Assembly (NCBI GenBank): GCA_021739645.1
Contig: JAIPBL010000065.1
Span: 1-35,312, forward strand
Direction: 5' to 3'
From: Saprospiraceae bacterium
GTDB lineage: Bacteria; Bacteroidota; Bacteroidia; Chitinophagales; Saprospiraceae
Length of the DNA: 35,312 bases
How positions within the stretch are numbered: the stretch's first letter is position 1; the number at the start of each line of letters is the position of its first letter. Below, piece after piece: positions 1 to 9,553 of the stretch. The position numbers and the translations under genes were made by a program. A model generated the notes under the pieces. The model was not told the origin of the DNA and searched no databases. It saw only the letters and a program-made list of their open reading frames with translations.

Positions 1-137
1 AACTGCCAACTGCCAACTGCCAACTGCCAACTGCCAACTGCCAACTGCCAACTGCCAACTGCCAACTGCCAACTGCCAACTGCCAACTGCCAACTGCCAA
101 CTGCCAACTGCCAACTGCCAACTGCCAACTGCCAACT
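1..137. repeat. AACTGCC heptanucleotide tandem repeat
   Basis: About 19.5 uninterrupted perfect copies of the 7-bp unit AACTGCC run from the window edge, so the true array is longer. It runs directly into the 3' end of the minus-strand HU/SPOR gene. The stop codon (TAG, complement of 136-138) lies at the array edge, and the last sense codons (GGG CAG) look like a degenerate further unit. Because 7 is not a multiple of 3, the array itself cannot be coding. It is a typical slippage-prone satellite; its function is unknown. Confidence 0.97.
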
Positions 138-1170
138 ACTGCCCCATCTCCTCCAGTTCCTTTTCCGTCTTCGGACCTGCTTTGTACTTGGCAGCCAGCT
201 CCTTGCGCATTTTTTCAATGTCGCTCTGGGTGGAATAGGCAAAAGTGACGCCTACCCGGTAGAGGTTGCCCGCCTTTTTGGTTTGGGCGCCATAGCCGTC
301 TTCGGTGAGGGTCTGGGCGAATTTAGTGGCATTGCCTTTCATCCCAAAACTGTGGACGACGAGGTAGAGCTTGTTTTTGGTGGGCTCAAAACTGTCTTGT
401 TCCGTATCGGCGGCATCCGGCACGGCGGCTTCTTTTGGCGGGTTTGCCACAACAGGTGGCTGTTCCTTTGGGGAAGTTTCGGAAGTACCCGCTTCGGGCA
501 GCGTGGGCTTCACGTTCAACCGTTCGATGGCTTCCGGCAGCTCGGCCACGGGTTTTTGTTTTGACCCTCCGAAGATATTGTAGAGCAGCAGCGCAATCAA
601 GATGGCCAGCAGCAGCACGGCCCAAGGCAAAATCTTCATGGTCATGGAGGCGGACGATTCGTCCACCTTGATGGCGGCGACCTCGGCAGGTTCAAACAGT
701 GCCTCGGCTGGAACAGGTTTGGGCGGGGCCACCACTTTGGGCTTTTCCTTCACCAGTGGCTGAAAGTTCACGATAGGCAAGCCGAACGAATCGGCATTGA
801 AGTTGGTGCCCTCCGGCATGAACCGGATTTTCTGCTCGTAGTCCTGGTACAGCCGCCCCACCTTTGGAATCTCGAAAATCTCCCGCCGCTCCAGCGTGTC
901 CCGCACGGAGCTGACGTACCGCTCCACCATTCCCTCGGCCTCCTGGTAGGTGCTCAGGTTGTGCTTTTGCAGGTACTGCACCAGCACCCCGTCGTTGAGC
1001 ACGAGGTTTGGGTTGAAGTCCAGCTTGGATGCTGGCGGCGTGATGACATCCTGCACATAGTCCACCGTGGCCGTGCCGGGCGTGGAGGTGAAACCGCCGA
1101 GGCCGGGTACTATCACGGCAGTCTTTTCGAACAGCAGTTCCTGGATGGCTTTGTTAACGTCAGTGGTCAT
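136..1170 (-). CDS. HU-CCDC81-like / SPOR domain membrane protein
   Basis: The protein has 344 aa. Residues 1-60 and about 60-130 match the paired prokaryotic HU-CCDC81 domains of Bacteroidota (start [20 protein letters not shown], then VPGLGGF and a later IPKVGRL). A Pro-rich linker follows, then one membrane segment at about 181-198 ([17 protein letters not shown]), an acidic/Pro-rich stretch, and a C-terminal SPOR-like domain at about 267-330 (LYLVVHSFG...YRVGVTF). In this family the HU part faces the cytoplasm and SPOR binds denuded peptidoglycan in the periplasm, which suggests a link between envelope or division sites and the cytoplasm; that role is inferred. The ATG at 1170 is supported by a -7 element about 42 bp upstream. 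The stop codon abuts a heptamer satellite. The gene is divergent from the lipoprotein gene at 1360. Confidence 0.85.
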   Translation of the reverse strand: MTTDVNKAIQELLFEKTAVIVPGLGGFTSTPGTATVDYVQDVITPPASKLDFNPNLVLNDGVLVQYLQKHNLSTYQEAEGMVERYVSSVRDTLERREIFEIPKVGRLYQDYEQKIRFMPEGTNFNADSFGLPIVNFQPLVKEKPKVVAPPKPVPAEALFEPAEVAAIKVDESSASMTMKILPWAVLLLAILIALLLYNIFGGSKQKPVAELPEAIERLNVKPTLPEAGTSETSPKEQPPVVANPPKEAAVPDAADTEQDSFEPTKNKLYLVVHSFGMKGNATKFAQTLTEDGYGAQTKKAGNLYRVGVTFAYSTQSDIEKMRKELAAKYKAGPKTEKELEEMGQ

Positions 1171-1211
1171 GCGAGTTGGTGGTTGTTGATTGGTGTTGGT
1201 GGTTACAGGGT

Positions 1212-1219
1212 CAAAGTTA
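1212..1219 (-). promoter_or_regulatory. -7 promoter element for the HU/SPOR gene
   Basis: Read on the minus strand this is TAACTTTG, an exact match to the Bacteroidota -7 consensus TAnnTTTG, 42 bp upstream of the ATG at 1170. No clear TTTG (-33) lies 19-21 bp further upstream, so the call rests on the -7 box and its position. Confidence 0.5.
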
Positions 1220-1296
1220 GAATTTTTTTTATTTGAAGGGAGGGGTGTGCTTGATTCTTATGATTTGCCCATTTGCCAAATGGCTGACAAATTGTT

Positions 1297-1328
1297 TTTG
1301 TTTCACATTCAATAATTTCAATATCTTG
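1297..1328 (+). promoter_or_regulatory. Candidate Bacteroidota promoter for the Cys-rich lipoprotein gene
   Basis: TTTG at 1297-1300 is followed after 21 bp by TATCTTG (1322-1328), a near match to TAnnTTTG lacking one T. The spacing fits the Bacteroidota housekeeping sigma factor. The ATG at 1360 lies about 31 bp downstream. Confidence 0.4.
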
Positions 1329-1359
1329 TGGCATCTTTTAACCTTTAAATTTAATCAGT

Positions 1360-2019
1360 ATGAAAAAAGCGAAATTCACTTCACTAGGCTTGATGGTGTT
1401 ACTTTTCTTGGCGATGGTGAGTTGCCAAAAAGAGGATGCGACAAGCCCTTCTGGGGCAGCAACCTTGAATACCAGCAAATTTTCAACAAAGAACGAGCAC
1501 TCTGCATCCGACAAATCGGATGCATCTTCATGTAATTGTGAGTACGAGATAATATCTCATTCAGTTACTGGGCCTTTAAACACGGCAGGTCATGCCGAAT
1601 ACACTTTATACACTAAAAACGGAGTTAGTGGCTTTTGTTCGGGTAGTTCATGCCCATATATGGGTGCAGTAGGTTGGGGGCCATGTGAGCCTTCAGGCTC
1701 ATGTTATGACCTAATTTCAACTCTTCCAACTTCACCTGCCTTCCTACCGTTTAATTGTGCTGTGCCTGCTTTTACGACACTTCAATTTGACTTTATCCCT
1801 GAGTGGTGGCTTGCAACAGGCACACCATGTACAACTGAAGTCAATCCTTCGTCCGCTGCAGTGACATTTAGAATTAGATGTCAAGATGCTGGTGAAGAAT
1901 CGGGATGTTCTGGACAAGGTTATTACAGTAGTACTGTTACTTTTACGTATCCAATTTTTGGTGGCGGGTATCCGTCTTATTCAATAAGGTTAGGTGGGTG
2001 TGGTTGCGACCCAAGTTGA
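1360..2019 (+). CDS. Cys-rich predicted surface lipoprotein, unknown function
   Basis: The protein has 219 aa. The N-terminus is a lipoprotein signal (MKKAKFTSLGLMVLLFLAMVSC) with the acceptor Cys at residue 22. The residues after that Cys are Q-K-E-D, which fits the Cys-x-Lys-acidic-acidic lipoprotein export signal described in Capnocytophaga for surface display; surface location is therefore inferred. The mature part is unusually rich in Cys (more than ten, several as CxC or CxxxxC, ending GCGCDPS), suggesting a disulfide-stabilised secreted domain. No family was recognised. The gene is AT-rich like the next gene and unlike the GC-rich genes on both sides, so it may be part of a transferred segment. 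It has a candidate promoter just upstream and an inverted repeat just downstream. Confidence 0.75.
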   Translation: MKKAKFTSLGLMVLLFLAMVSCQKEDATSPSGAATLNTSKFSTKNEHSASDKSDASSCNCEYEIISHSVTGPLNTAGHAEYTLYTKNGVSGFCSGSSCPYMGAVGWGPCEPSGSCYDLISTLPTSPAFLPFNCAVPAFTTLQFDFIPEWWLATGTPCTTEVNPSSAAVTFRIRCQDAGEESGCSGQGYYSSTVTFTYPIFGGGYPSYSIRLGGCGCDPS

Positions 2020-2039
2020 GGTTAATAAATTTGCTAAAG

Positions 2040-2089
2040 CTGCCAAGGGTTTTAAAAATATGCTTATGAAAAAAATCCTTGGCAGGCTT
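2040..2089 (+). terminator. Candidate hairpin terminator after the Cys-rich lipoprotein
   Basis: A 9-bp perfect inverted repeat, CTGCCAAGG (2040-2048) and CCTTGGCAG (2077-2085), starts about 20 bp after the stop codon. A short GCTTTT follows. The loop is long (28 nt) but partly self-complementary (TTTT against AAAA). The T-run is weak, so this is a moderate call. Confidence 0.35.
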
Positions 2090-2154
2090 TTGGCGCAAAT
2101 TTTGAACCATTTCATGATTTTTAGCAATTTTTTTTATCTTCATGTATGGGTTAT

Positions 2155-2186
2155 TTTGTGCAATATTAACATTAGTTTTAGTTTTG
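2155..2186 (+). promoter_or_regulatory. Bacteroidota promoter for the CHU_C protein gene
   Basis: TTTG at 2155-2158, a 20-bp spacer, and TAGTTTTG at 2179-2186 match the TTTG-N19-21-TAnnTTTG consensus exactly. The start site should be near 2193, giving a leader of about 107 nt that contains a T10 run (2278-2287) before the TTG start at 2300. Confidence 0.6.
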
Positions 2187-2299
2187 AAAATTGATAAACT
2201 ATTATATCTCTATCCAATTTTTAAAAATATGTCTAAATATCAACTTTCATTTTACATTCAAGACTTTTTTAAGTCAATTTTTTTTTTGCAAAAATTAAC

Positions 2300-4585
2300 T
2301 TGCACTTTAAGCAAATTTATTTTTCTTCTTGGATAATACCAACAATACTGCTTATCTCAATCTCAACCCCTTCCGCTTTTTCCCAACCCACTTCATTTCA
2401 GTTTGAAATAGATAGTCTAGGATTTTCAATGGAAGACGTTGCTGTATCCCCAAATGGTGAGATATTAGCATTGATGTCTGATAAGTTTATTTCCCCTAGT
2501 AGTAATAACTATTACGTAGTTCCAATTAATACTGGAACTATGCTTGGAAATGGATATAGATTGGTGCACGCCAATAACTTTTATTTCCCACTTGAATCAT
2601 TTTTTTTGAACCAAAAATTTGTTTCTTCACTTGATGTCTATTCTAATTCTTATAATGGCAGGGTAGTGTCATTGGATATGCTTACAGGTATTCATTGGAC
2701 AAAAATAATAAGAAATCATTATATTGCTGGGCCAAGCATTAATTTAGATGCTGAAGGAAATATTTTTATTGCTAATGGAGTACCTGATTTTTCCTCTCCC
2801 TATTTTCAAGATAGAGTCCTTGAACTGTATAAACTAGATGTATCTGGAAATATAGTCTGGAAAAAAGGCTTGATATTGAGTAAGGATGGGACTTACAGTG
2901 GGTCAGGGATTTACCCACAAGAAATCGAACTGGGTGAAAATGGACAATTGTATATTTCAGGGAGGATACTAGATGCAACAGATGGGAGCTTAGATGGCCT
3001 GCAGTTTATTATAAAGACAGACTCGATTGGCAATCCCTTGATTTGGAAGACCTTTACCCATAGGCCATTTGGCGACTTATTGTATGCAAATGGAGAACTA
3101 TACTTGTTGGATAAATCCTCGCATCTTCCATATACAGGGACGACACTGGAAAGTTCAGTATTACTCAAACTTGACAAAGATTTGAATTTGATATGGTCCA
3201 AGAAATATTACGCAGAGAATTTTAGGTATGTTAGTGCAAGTGTGAATAAGTTGCCGTCAGGCAATTTGCTTATGTCGCATTCTGCATATGGTGCCTATCC
3301 TGTTATTCTTTCAGAAATTGATGATGCTGGCAACATATTATCTCAAAAGGGATACCCCAACCATACGCCATTTGTTAATATTATAAACGATGGGTCTTTC
3401 CTACTTAGTTCTGCAAATCAGTTCGATAGTACGGGGCAAACAACTATGCAAATGACGATAGCTAAGACTGATGCCAATGGTTATATTGCTGGGTGTACTA
3501 ATTATCCAACCTGTCTTCAAGTAGATGATTTCGAAATTGAAACAGATAGCTTTACTATTGATATAATTGATGCCCTAGACCTTGAATCTGATTATATTGA
3601 TGTTACCCCTTATAGTTTTACATTTTCTCCGTTCTGTGATTATGCACCCCCTCCAGTTCCTGATTTCGATTTTCCAGATACCTTGTGCATTGGTGAAAGC
3701 GCACAGACAACAAATACATATAATGAATTGGCGCAAACTAGCGAATGGCACTTAGTTGGGCCTAATACTGATTCCGTTTTAATTGATTCATCACATTTTG
3801 GCTATCATTTCGCCACCGCAGGTGATTACAAACTTACTCAAACGATTTGGGTTTTAGGATGTAGTTATTCATTTGAGAGAGAAATAAGTATTTTACCTCC
3901 ATTAGAAATTAGCTTGTATCCTGAGAATATATGCCCTGATAGTGCCCATGAGATACATATTGTGAGTGTAAGGCCAATACAAAGTTATTTTTGGGATAAT
4001 GGTACTACTACCCCTACTCTACAAGTATTTAATTCAGGTATTCATTCAATAACTGTCTCAGACGGCCATTGCGAAGCAACTGACTCAGTCTCCGTCACCA
4101 TCGTGCAAGAGTTGCTTGGCAACAACCCACCCTTTACCCTTCCACCCGACACTATTACGTGTTTGCCTTTTGAACTAGAGCCACATAGTCTATTTGCCAG
4201 CCAGTTTTTCACAGAAACTGTCCCAACGGCTGCCACCAGTTTTCTATTGGAGAACGCAGGAAGCTACCGAATTGGAATGGAGGCTTTTGGCTGTAAGTTT
4301 TGGGAGGTGTATGAATATGGCGTGGACTGCCACGCCGACATTTACATCCCCACCTCCTTCAGTCCCAACGGCGATGGCATCAATGACGTGTTCATGCCCT
4401 TCGGCACCGACTTCGAGGTGCTGGAACTGAGCATCTTCGACCGCTGGGGCGGGCTGCGCTCAAAAGGGAAAGATTGGGACGGCGGCACGGCTGGGCAGGC
4501 GGTTTATGCCTACAAACTCACCTACCGGGATTTACTGACCTTGAAAAAGGAGGTAGTGCAGGGCGAGGTGACCTTGCTAAAGTAG
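2300..4585 (+). CDS. Secreted T9SS protein with CHU_C / gliding-type C-terminal domain
   Basis: The protein has 761 aa. Residues 1-29 form a good signal peptide (MHFKQIYFSSWIIPTILLIS, cleaved near AFSQ). About 30-420 is a repetitive beta-rich region with propeller-like blades (repeats such as LDAEGNIFIANG, LGENGQLYISG, LDKDLNLIWSKKY). About 455-650 looks like PKD/Ig-type modules. The end (about 680-761) is a CHU_C domain with IPTSFSPNGDGINDVF, FDRWGG and a WDG motif, the type B sorting signal for the T9SS. No ATG exists in frame: the frame opens at 2273 and the best start is TTG at 2300, because it leaves an ideal signal peptide. A T10 run lies just upstream, so a homopolymer error or slippage site is the alternative. 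Base composition changes sharply inside the gene: the body is about 30% GC, the CHU_C end about 60%. Confidence 0.85.
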   Translation: MHFKQIYFSSWIIPTILLISISTPSAFSQPTSFQFEIDSLGFSMEDVAVSPNGEILALMSDKFISPSSNNYYVVPINTGTMLGNGYRLVHANNFYFPLESFFLNQKFVSSLDVYSNSYNGRVVSLDMLTGIHWTKIIRNHYIAGPSINLDAEGNIFIANGVPDFSSPYFQDRVLELYKLDVSGNIVWKKGLILSKDGTYSGSGIYPQEIELGENGQLYISGRILDATDGSLDGLQFIIKTDSIGNPLIWKTFTHRPFGDLLYANGELYLLDKSSHLPYTGTTLESSVLLKLDKDLNLIWSKKYYAENFRYVSASVNKLPSGNLLMSHSAYGAYPVILSEIDDAGNILSQKGYPNHTPFVNIINDGSFLLSSANQFDSTGQTTMQMTIAKTDANGYIAGCTNYPTCLQVDDFEIETDSFTIDIIDALDLESDYIDVTPYSFTFSPFCDYAPPPVPDFDFPDTLCIGESAQTTNTYNELAQTSEWHLVGPNTDSVLIDSSHFGYHFATAGDYKLTQTIWVLGCSYSFEREISILPPLEISLYPENICPDSAHEIHIVSVRPIQSYFWDNGTTTPTLQVFNSGIHSITVSDGHCEATDSVSVTIVQELLGNNPPFTLPPDTITCLPFELEPHSLFASQFFTETVPTAATSFLLENAGSYRIGMEAFGCKFWEVYEYGVDCHADIYIPTSFSPNGDGINDVFMPFGTDFEVLELSIFDRWGGLRSKGKDWDGGTAGQAVYAYKLTYRDLLTLKKEVVQGEVTLLK

Positions 4586-4661
4586 CCCACAAATCCCGCT
4601 TTTGAAATCCAGCTTCCATTTCTTTCCACCAGTGAATGGTGTGCGTTCCTTTTTGATGCGG

Positions 4662-4669
4662 TAGCTTTG
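4662..4669 (+). promoter_or_regulatory. -7 promoter element for the pentaheme cytochrome gene
   Basis: TAGCTTTG is an exact TAnnTTTG match 20 bp before the ATG at 4689, giving a very short leader. No good TTTG was found at the -33 position. Confidence 0.5.
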
Positions 4670-4688
4670 CGCAGCAACAAAAGGATTC

Positions 4689-6635
4689 ATGAAAAAATAC
4701 CGCTACACACTACTCGTTCTCGTTCCCATCATCGCACTGCCGCTGTTACTTTCCAACCTCACGCTGGAAAAGGACAAGGAAATTCGCAAGTTCCACTCCG
4801 ATGCGGAACTCGCTCATCTTCAGCTAGTTGTGCTGGACACCACCTTGCCAAAGGGCTATAATTACCTGTTTGCTGGCAGCGGTGTTTGCCAAAAATGCCA
4901 CGGCCTCGATACGCTCGGCTTGGCCAGTGTGGATGCCAACGGCAACGATGTGAACCTGGTGGACGACTGGCGGGCAACCATGATGGCGAATGCTGCCAAG
5001 GACCCTTTTTGGCGGGCAAAAGTGAGCCACGAGGTACTGCTCTACCCACAGCACAAGGAGGCCATCGAGGACAAGTGCACGGCCTGCCACGCCCCGATGG
5101 GAAATTTCGATGCCAAGCACCTCGGTGCCCTGCACTACGGCATCGCCGACATGGTGGGCGACTCACTGGCGATGGACGGCGTGTCCTGCCTCGCCTGTCA
5201 CATGCAGGAGCAGGAAGTGATGGGGCAAAGCTTCAGTGGCCTGCTCACCTACGATACTTTCAAGGTGGCTTATGGCCCGTACACCTCGCCGCTGGTGAGT
5301 CCGATGCTGACGGAGACGGGCTACAAACCTAAGTTCAGCGCCAAGATGGAAAAGTCGGAAGCCTGCGCCACTTGCCATACCCTCATCACCGAAACGCTTG
5401 ATTTTCAGGGAAATGTGACTGGCAACAAGTTCGTGGAACAAGCCACCTACCACGAGTGGCTGAACTCCGCCTACAACGACACGGTGTCCTGCCAGGGCTG
5501 CCACATGCCCAGCCTCGACAAATGGCCGGTACATATCGTGACAGGGGCGATGACCGAGCCTCGCAGCCCGTTTTTCCTGCACGAACTCGTCGGTGGGAAT
5601 GTGACCATGCTTGGCCTCCTGCGGGACAACGTGGAGGCGCTCGGCCTCAAGGCTGGGCCGTCGCAGTTTCAGGATGTAATTGGGAAAACGACGGCGCTGC
5701 TACAAAACAAGACCCTGCTCCTCGACCTGCAACTGTTGGAGCGCACGATGGACACCGCCAAGTTTGCGCTAAAACTGACCAATCTGGCTGGCCACAAATT
5801 TCCGTCCGGCTACCCGTCAAGGCGGGCGTTCGTCCAGTTTGTGGTGGAAACGGAAGCGGGCGATACCGTTTTTGTTTCGGGTAAAATGGACAACGAGTAC
5901 GAGGTGTTGGGGCAAAATGCAACCTACGAACCTCATTATCAAATGATTAGCTCGGAAGATGAAGTACAGATTTACGAGATAGTGATGGGCGACGTGAACG
6001 GCGATGTAACCACCGTGCTCGAACGTGCCGACCACCCCATCAAGGACAACCGCTTGCCGCCACTGGGTTTTAAAAAATCAAATTCGGCCTACGATACGGT
6101 CCTGATTGCGGGAACAGCCCTGACTGACCCGGACTTTAATTTGGAAAACGGCACGGAAGGCTCCGGTACCGACCTGGTCTATTTTCATATCCCGATGCAC
6201 GGCGAAAAAAGCCTGCTACTCGTGACCGCCAATGTTTTTTACCAACCCACGCCACCCAAGTGGATGGACGAAATGTTCAGCGAAACCACGCCAGAGATTG
6301 AGGTGTTTCGCCCAATGTTCGCCGCCGCCGACCGTGCGCCCGTGCTGGTTCGTTCCGCTGAAATCATGGTGGACCCCATCATCAGTGGCGTGAAAAACCG
6401 GCGTCAGGAGGCATTCGTGAAAATTTACCCCAACCCAACCTCCAACGGGCGGTTGTTCGTAAAGTCATTCATGGAACACGAGGTGCTGGTGTTCGACCTG
6501 AAAGGGCGGCAAGTTGAATCATTGCGCAGCAAAACAGGCAGTTATGAAATGACCCTGCCGGGCCGTGGCGTCTTTTTGGTGCAGTTTAGAGGGCGTGATG
6601 GGCGGGTGCAGACCGAAAAGGTGGTGGTTAAGTGA
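4689..6635 (+). CDS. Pentaheme cytochrome c (c554-like) with T9SS sorting domain
   Basis: The protein has 648 aa and starts with a hydrophobic signal segment (residues 4-24). Five CxxCH heme c sites are visible: CQKCH (67-71), CTACH (130-134), CLACH (167-171), CATCH (226-230) and CQGCH (268-272). Further His residues (for example in HEVLLYPQH and HEW) could act as distal ligands. The arrangement resembles the cytochrome c554/c552-like multiheme family. Residues 300-560 form a heme-free beta-rich region. The last 75 residues are a T9SS type A sorting domain (IYPNPTSNGRLFV...VFDLKGR...LVQFRGRDG). Hemes would be attached in the periplasm and the holoprotein then passed through the outer membrane, so a surface or released electron carrier is inferred. 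Neighbouring genes are also T9SS cargo. No partner oxidoreductase is in the window, so the electron donor and acceptor are unknown. Confidence 0.9.
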   Translation: MKKYRYTLLVLVPIIALPLLLSNLTLEKDKEIRKFHSDAELAHLQLVVLDTTLPKGYNYLFAGSGVCQKCHGLDTLGLASVDANGNDVNLVDDWRATMMANAAKDPFWRAKVSHEVLLYPQHKEAIEDKCTACHAPMGNFDAKHLGALHYGIADMVGDSLAMDGVSCLACHMQEQEVMGQSFSGLLTYDTFKVAYGPYTSPLVSPMLTETGYKPKFSAKMEKSEACATCHTLITETLDFQGNVTGNKFVEQATYHEWLNSAYNDTVSCQGCHMPSLDKWPVHIVTGAMTEPRSPFFLHELVGGNVTMLGLLRDNVEALGLKAGPSQFQDVIGKTTALLQNKTLLLDLQLLERTMDTAKFALKLTNLAGHKFPSGYPSRRAFVQFVVETEAGDTVFVSGKMDNEYEVLGQNATYEPHYQMISSEDEVQIYEIVMGDVNGDVTTVLERADHPIKDNRLPPLGFKKSNSAYDTVLIAGTALTDPDFNLENGTEGSGTDLVYFHIPMHGEKSLLLVTANVFYQPTPPKWMDEMFSETTPEIEVFRPMFAAADRAPVLVRSAEIMVDPIISGVKNRRQEAFVKIYPNPTSNGRLFVKSFMEHEVLVFDLKGRQVESLRSKTGSYEMTLPGRGVFLVQFRGRDGRVQTEKVVVK

Positions 6636-6636
6636 C

Positions 6637-6725
6637 GTAATTGTGGTCGCCCAATTTATTGGGCTGACCGATTCATAACAACGGTCGGCCCAATATCCCG
6701 ATAACTAACGGGACGGCGACCACAA
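6637..6725. repeat. REP-like three-way-junction palindrome with GTAA foot
   Basis: An 11-bp outer stem, TTGTGGTCGCC (6641-6651) with GGCGACCACAA (6715-6725), encloses two hairpins. One is a 12-bp stem with one G-U pair and an 11-nt loop (6659-6670 / 6682-6693); the other is TCCCG / CGGGA (6696-6700 / 6709-6713). GTAA (6637-6640) directly abuts the 5' arm, as at the other GTAR-footed palindromes here. It sits between stop 6635 and start 6745 and could also act as a terminator or RNA processing site, but no T-run follows. Confidence 0.7.
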
Positions 6726-6744
6726 GCACTTAAATAAAATACTT

Positions 6745-9468
6745 GTGAAAAATCAACTCCTCCTCACTTTTCTTCTTCTTTTTGCCTTCGGCAAAACACA
6801 AGCCCAAGAAGCGGTCGTGGTGGTGCCAACCACCAACCTGCTCAACAGCATCCTCGGGTTTTCTTACAACGACTGCGTGGTGGACATGAACAACGACCAG
6901 CTCGACGACGTGGTTCGGGTGACGGACAACGGCATGTACATTGACTACCAGCAGCCAGATGGGAGTTTTACCCAATCTTTTTTTCCGATAACATTTGTGA
7001 ACAAACCTTCTTGGAGCATCTGCGCCGGCGACCTCGACAACAACGGATACAATGATTTGCTTTTCGGCGATGGGAATGCTGTTTCTTTTGTGAAGGCAAA
7101 CGCAACGGGTACTGGCTACGCCGAATATGCCAAGCCGGAGTGGATATTTAGTCAGCGGTCCACCATGTCCGATATTGACAACGATGGCAACTTGGATGCA
7201 TTTGTTTGCCACGACGTTGACCAATCGCACCCCTACCGCAATGACGGCACAGGCAATATGACCCTCGACCAAAGCCTGATTGTCACCGCTGACCGCCCCG
7301 GAAATTATGCTGCTATTTGGACGGACTACGACAACGATGGCGACAGTGACCTTTACATCACCAAGTGCAAGGGCGGCTCCTCGCCCGGCGATATTGACCG
7401 AACCAATCTCCTCTACCGCAACAACGGGGGCGGTACTTACTCGGAAGTGGGACAGCAAGCCGGTGTGGATGACAATGCCCAGTCTTGGAGCACGGTTTTC
7501 GAGGATTTTGACAATGATGGTGACTTCGATGCCTTCATCGTCAACCACGATTTTCAGAACCGCTTCTTTCTCAATAACGGGGATGGCACTTTCACTGACA
7601 TCATCGCATCAACTGGTATCAACCCCAATGACCTTGGTGCATGGGAAAATGCGTCGGGTGATTTCAACAACGATGGCTACGTGGATATTTTTTCCCAGTT
7701 GCAAACCAGGCTTTACCTGAACAACGGAAACCTGACTTTTACGGGTCATAGCCTGCCAGTAAGCAGCGGTGGCATCGGCGACCTCAACAATGACGGATTT
7801 CTGGACGTGGTCGCTGGTGGTACGGTTTATTTAAACAATGGAAATAGCAACAATTGGCTTAAAATAAATACGATTGGAATCTCAAGCAATCGGAACGGCA
7901 TCGGTGCCAGGGTTGAACTGCATGGGCCTTTCGGTACGCAAATTCGAGAAATCCGAAGTGGGCAGAGCTTCAGTCCGATGAGTTCGTTGGGGGCGTATTT
8001 TGGCATTGGGCAGGCTACCCAAGTGGATTCGGTGGTAGTGAAATGGCCTTCGGGGTTAAAAACCAAGCTGCTCAATCCGGCCATCAACATGGCTCTCAAC
8101 ATTGCGGAAACTGGGTGCCTCCTGCCGCCTTCGCAACTGGTCGTGAATGGCAGCACGACTATTTGCCCCAATGAAGTAGTCGAACTCGTTGCACCCGATG
8201 GTTTTGGTTACGAATGGTCAAACGGTGCGACGACACAAGCTATCACCACTTCCCTGCCTGGTGGTTACAGTGCGGTACTGACCGATTCCAGTGGTTGTGT
8301 TTCATTGACCAATATCGTTCAGGTTTCATTGGCTCAAGAAACCATTCCCGTTATTTCCGCCGATGGCGAAACGATATTTTGTGAAGGTGGCGCAGTAGTT
8401 TTGACAGCTGCCGGAGGCGAAAACCCTGTTTGGTCAACTGGCGAAACAGGGTCGAGCATTACGGTGACCAACTCCGGGGAATATTTTGTGTCAACGGATG
8501 CCATTTGCTCCAATGACCCATTGACCTCAGCAGTCGTTGAATTGATTGAGTTGAATGCGGATGCTCCGATTGTGACCGGTGCGAACATTGCTCCCGGTGA
8601 CTCCGTGCTGCTCACGGCAACGGGCGAAAACCTCCAATGGTACGATGCACCTACTAACGGCATCCTGCTCGGCTTGGGCAATAGCTTGCAGACTCCCATT
8701 TTGAATCAAACGACCACCTATTACGTGGAAGCACATCATCATTATCCGGGAGAAGTCCAGACCGGGGGAAAGCCAGATAATGCTGGTGTGGGCGGTCTGC
8801 CCACGCAAGGCTCGTATAATTTGTTCAATGTTTGGGAACCGTTCAAACTGGTCAGCGTGGTGGTCTATGTGCCGAATACAGCCACGGCAGGCTACCGAAC
8901 CATTCAGCTTTATGATGGCAACGGTGTATTGTTGGATGAAAACATTTTCGACCTGACGGAAGGAACGCACGAGTTGACACTTGATTTTGAGTTGCCAGTG
9001 GGCAATGATTTTTCACTCCGTTGCCTTCAAAACAACCTTTTTAGAAACACAAATGCTAGCACGCAATTTCCCTATAACATAGGTAACATGGGTGAAATAA
9101 CTGGCGATGCCCTTGGCAACAATTACTACTATTATTTTTATGATTGGACCGTTCAGAAGAAGAGCTACGAATGTGTTTCGGAAAGGGTGCCAGCTACGGT
9201 TGGAGTATCACCTGATTCTGAAGTTTTAAAGCAAGAAGGCACGGTACTACTTTCTCCAAACCCAACTAGTGGTGATGTGTTTGTTGACATCACTGGGAAG
9301 GCTGATTCTTTTCGCATTGTAGATGCAACGGGTCGGCTGGTTTTCCAGAAACCGTTATTCGGAAATGATGCATTTGAGCTTTCCTTGTCTGGCTTTGCCT
9401 CGGGTATTTACCATGTTCAAGTGCAGACGGAGGTAGGGGTAAGAACCCTAAAATTGGTGATTCAGTGA
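6745..9468 (+). CDS. Secreted FG-GAP/VCBS and ASPIC/UnbV protein with T9SS tail
   Basis: The protein has 907 aa. The start is GTG at 6745, chosen because it yields a textbook signal peptide (MKNQLLLTFLLLFAFGKTQA, then QEA). About 40-370 holds repeated FG-GAP/VCBS blades with Asp-rich calcium-type loops (DLDNNGYND, DIDNDGNLD, DYDNDGDSD, DFDNDGDFD, DFNNDGYVD, DLNNDGFLD), an integrin-like propeller. About 372-445 is an ASPIC/UnbV domain (GIGARVEL, IRSGQSFSP, FGIGQATQVDSVVVKWPSG). About 455-600 are Ig/PKD-like modules with the repeated WS(N/T)GxT theme. A further beta-sandwich and a T9SS type A sorting domain (LSPNPTSGDVFV...VDATGRLVF...IYHVQV) follow. Probable role is a surface adhesin or binding protein; the ligand is unknown. 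Confidence 0.9.
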   Translation: MKNQLLLTFLLLFAFGKTQAQEAVVVVPTTNLLNSILGFSYNDCVVDMNNDQLDDVVRVTDNGMYIDYQQPDGSFTQSFFPITFVNKPSWSICAGDLDNNGYNDLLFGDGNAVSFVKANATGTGYAEYAKPEWIFSQRSTMSDIDNDGNLDAFVCHDVDQSHPYRNDGTGNMTLDQSLIVTADRPGNYAAIWTDYDNDGDSDLYITKCKGGSSPGDIDRTNLLYRNNGGGTYSEVGQQAGVDDNAQSWSTVFEDFDNDGDFDAFIVNHDFQNRFFLNNGDGTFTDIIASTGINPNDLGAWENASGDFNNDGYVDIFSQLQTRLYLNNGNLTFTGHSLPVSSGGIGDLNNDGFLDVVAGGTVYLNNGNSNNWLKINTIGISSNRNGIGARVELHGPFGTQIREIRSGQSFSPMSSLGAYFGIGQATQVDSVVVKWPSGLKTKLLNPAINMALNIAETGCLLPPSQLVVNGSTTICPNEVVELVAPDGFGYEWSNGATTQAITTSLPGGYSAVLTDSSGCVSLTNIVQVSLAQETIPVISADGETIFCEGGAVVLTAAGGENPVWSTGETGSSITVTNSGEYFVSTDAICSNDPLTSAVVELIELNADAPIVTGANIAPGDSVLLTATGENLQWYDAPTNGILLGLGNSLQTPILNQTTTYYVEAHHHYPGEVQTGGKPDNAGVGGLPTQGSYNLFNVWEPFKLVSVVVYVPNTATAGYRTIQLYDGNGVLLDENIFDLTEGTHELTLDFELPVGNDFSLRCLQNNLFRNTNASTQFPYNIGNMGEITGDALGNNYYYYFYDWTVQKKSYECVSERVPATVGVSPDSEVLKQEGTVLLSPNPTSGDVFVDITGKADSFRIVDATGRLVFQKPLFGNDAFELSLSGFASGIYHVQVQTEVGVRTLKLVIQ

Positions 9469-9498
9469 TACATAAATAGAATCCCAAAACTTCAACCC

Positions 9499-9529
9499 AA
9501 AAAAAAGGGCATTGACGGAGTCAATGCCC
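9499..9529 (-). terminator. Rho-independent terminator of the minus-strand T9SS gene
   Basis: A 10-bp perfect stem, GGGCATTGAC (9507-9516) and GTCAATGCCC (9520-9529), has a 3-nt loop. An A8 run lies on its left (9499-9506) and becomes a U-run on the minus transcript coming from the gene at 9554-10522. It lies between convergent genes and may also slow transcription from the plus strand. Confidence 0.85.
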
Positions 9530-9553
9530 TCACTAGGTGAATTATGTAAATAG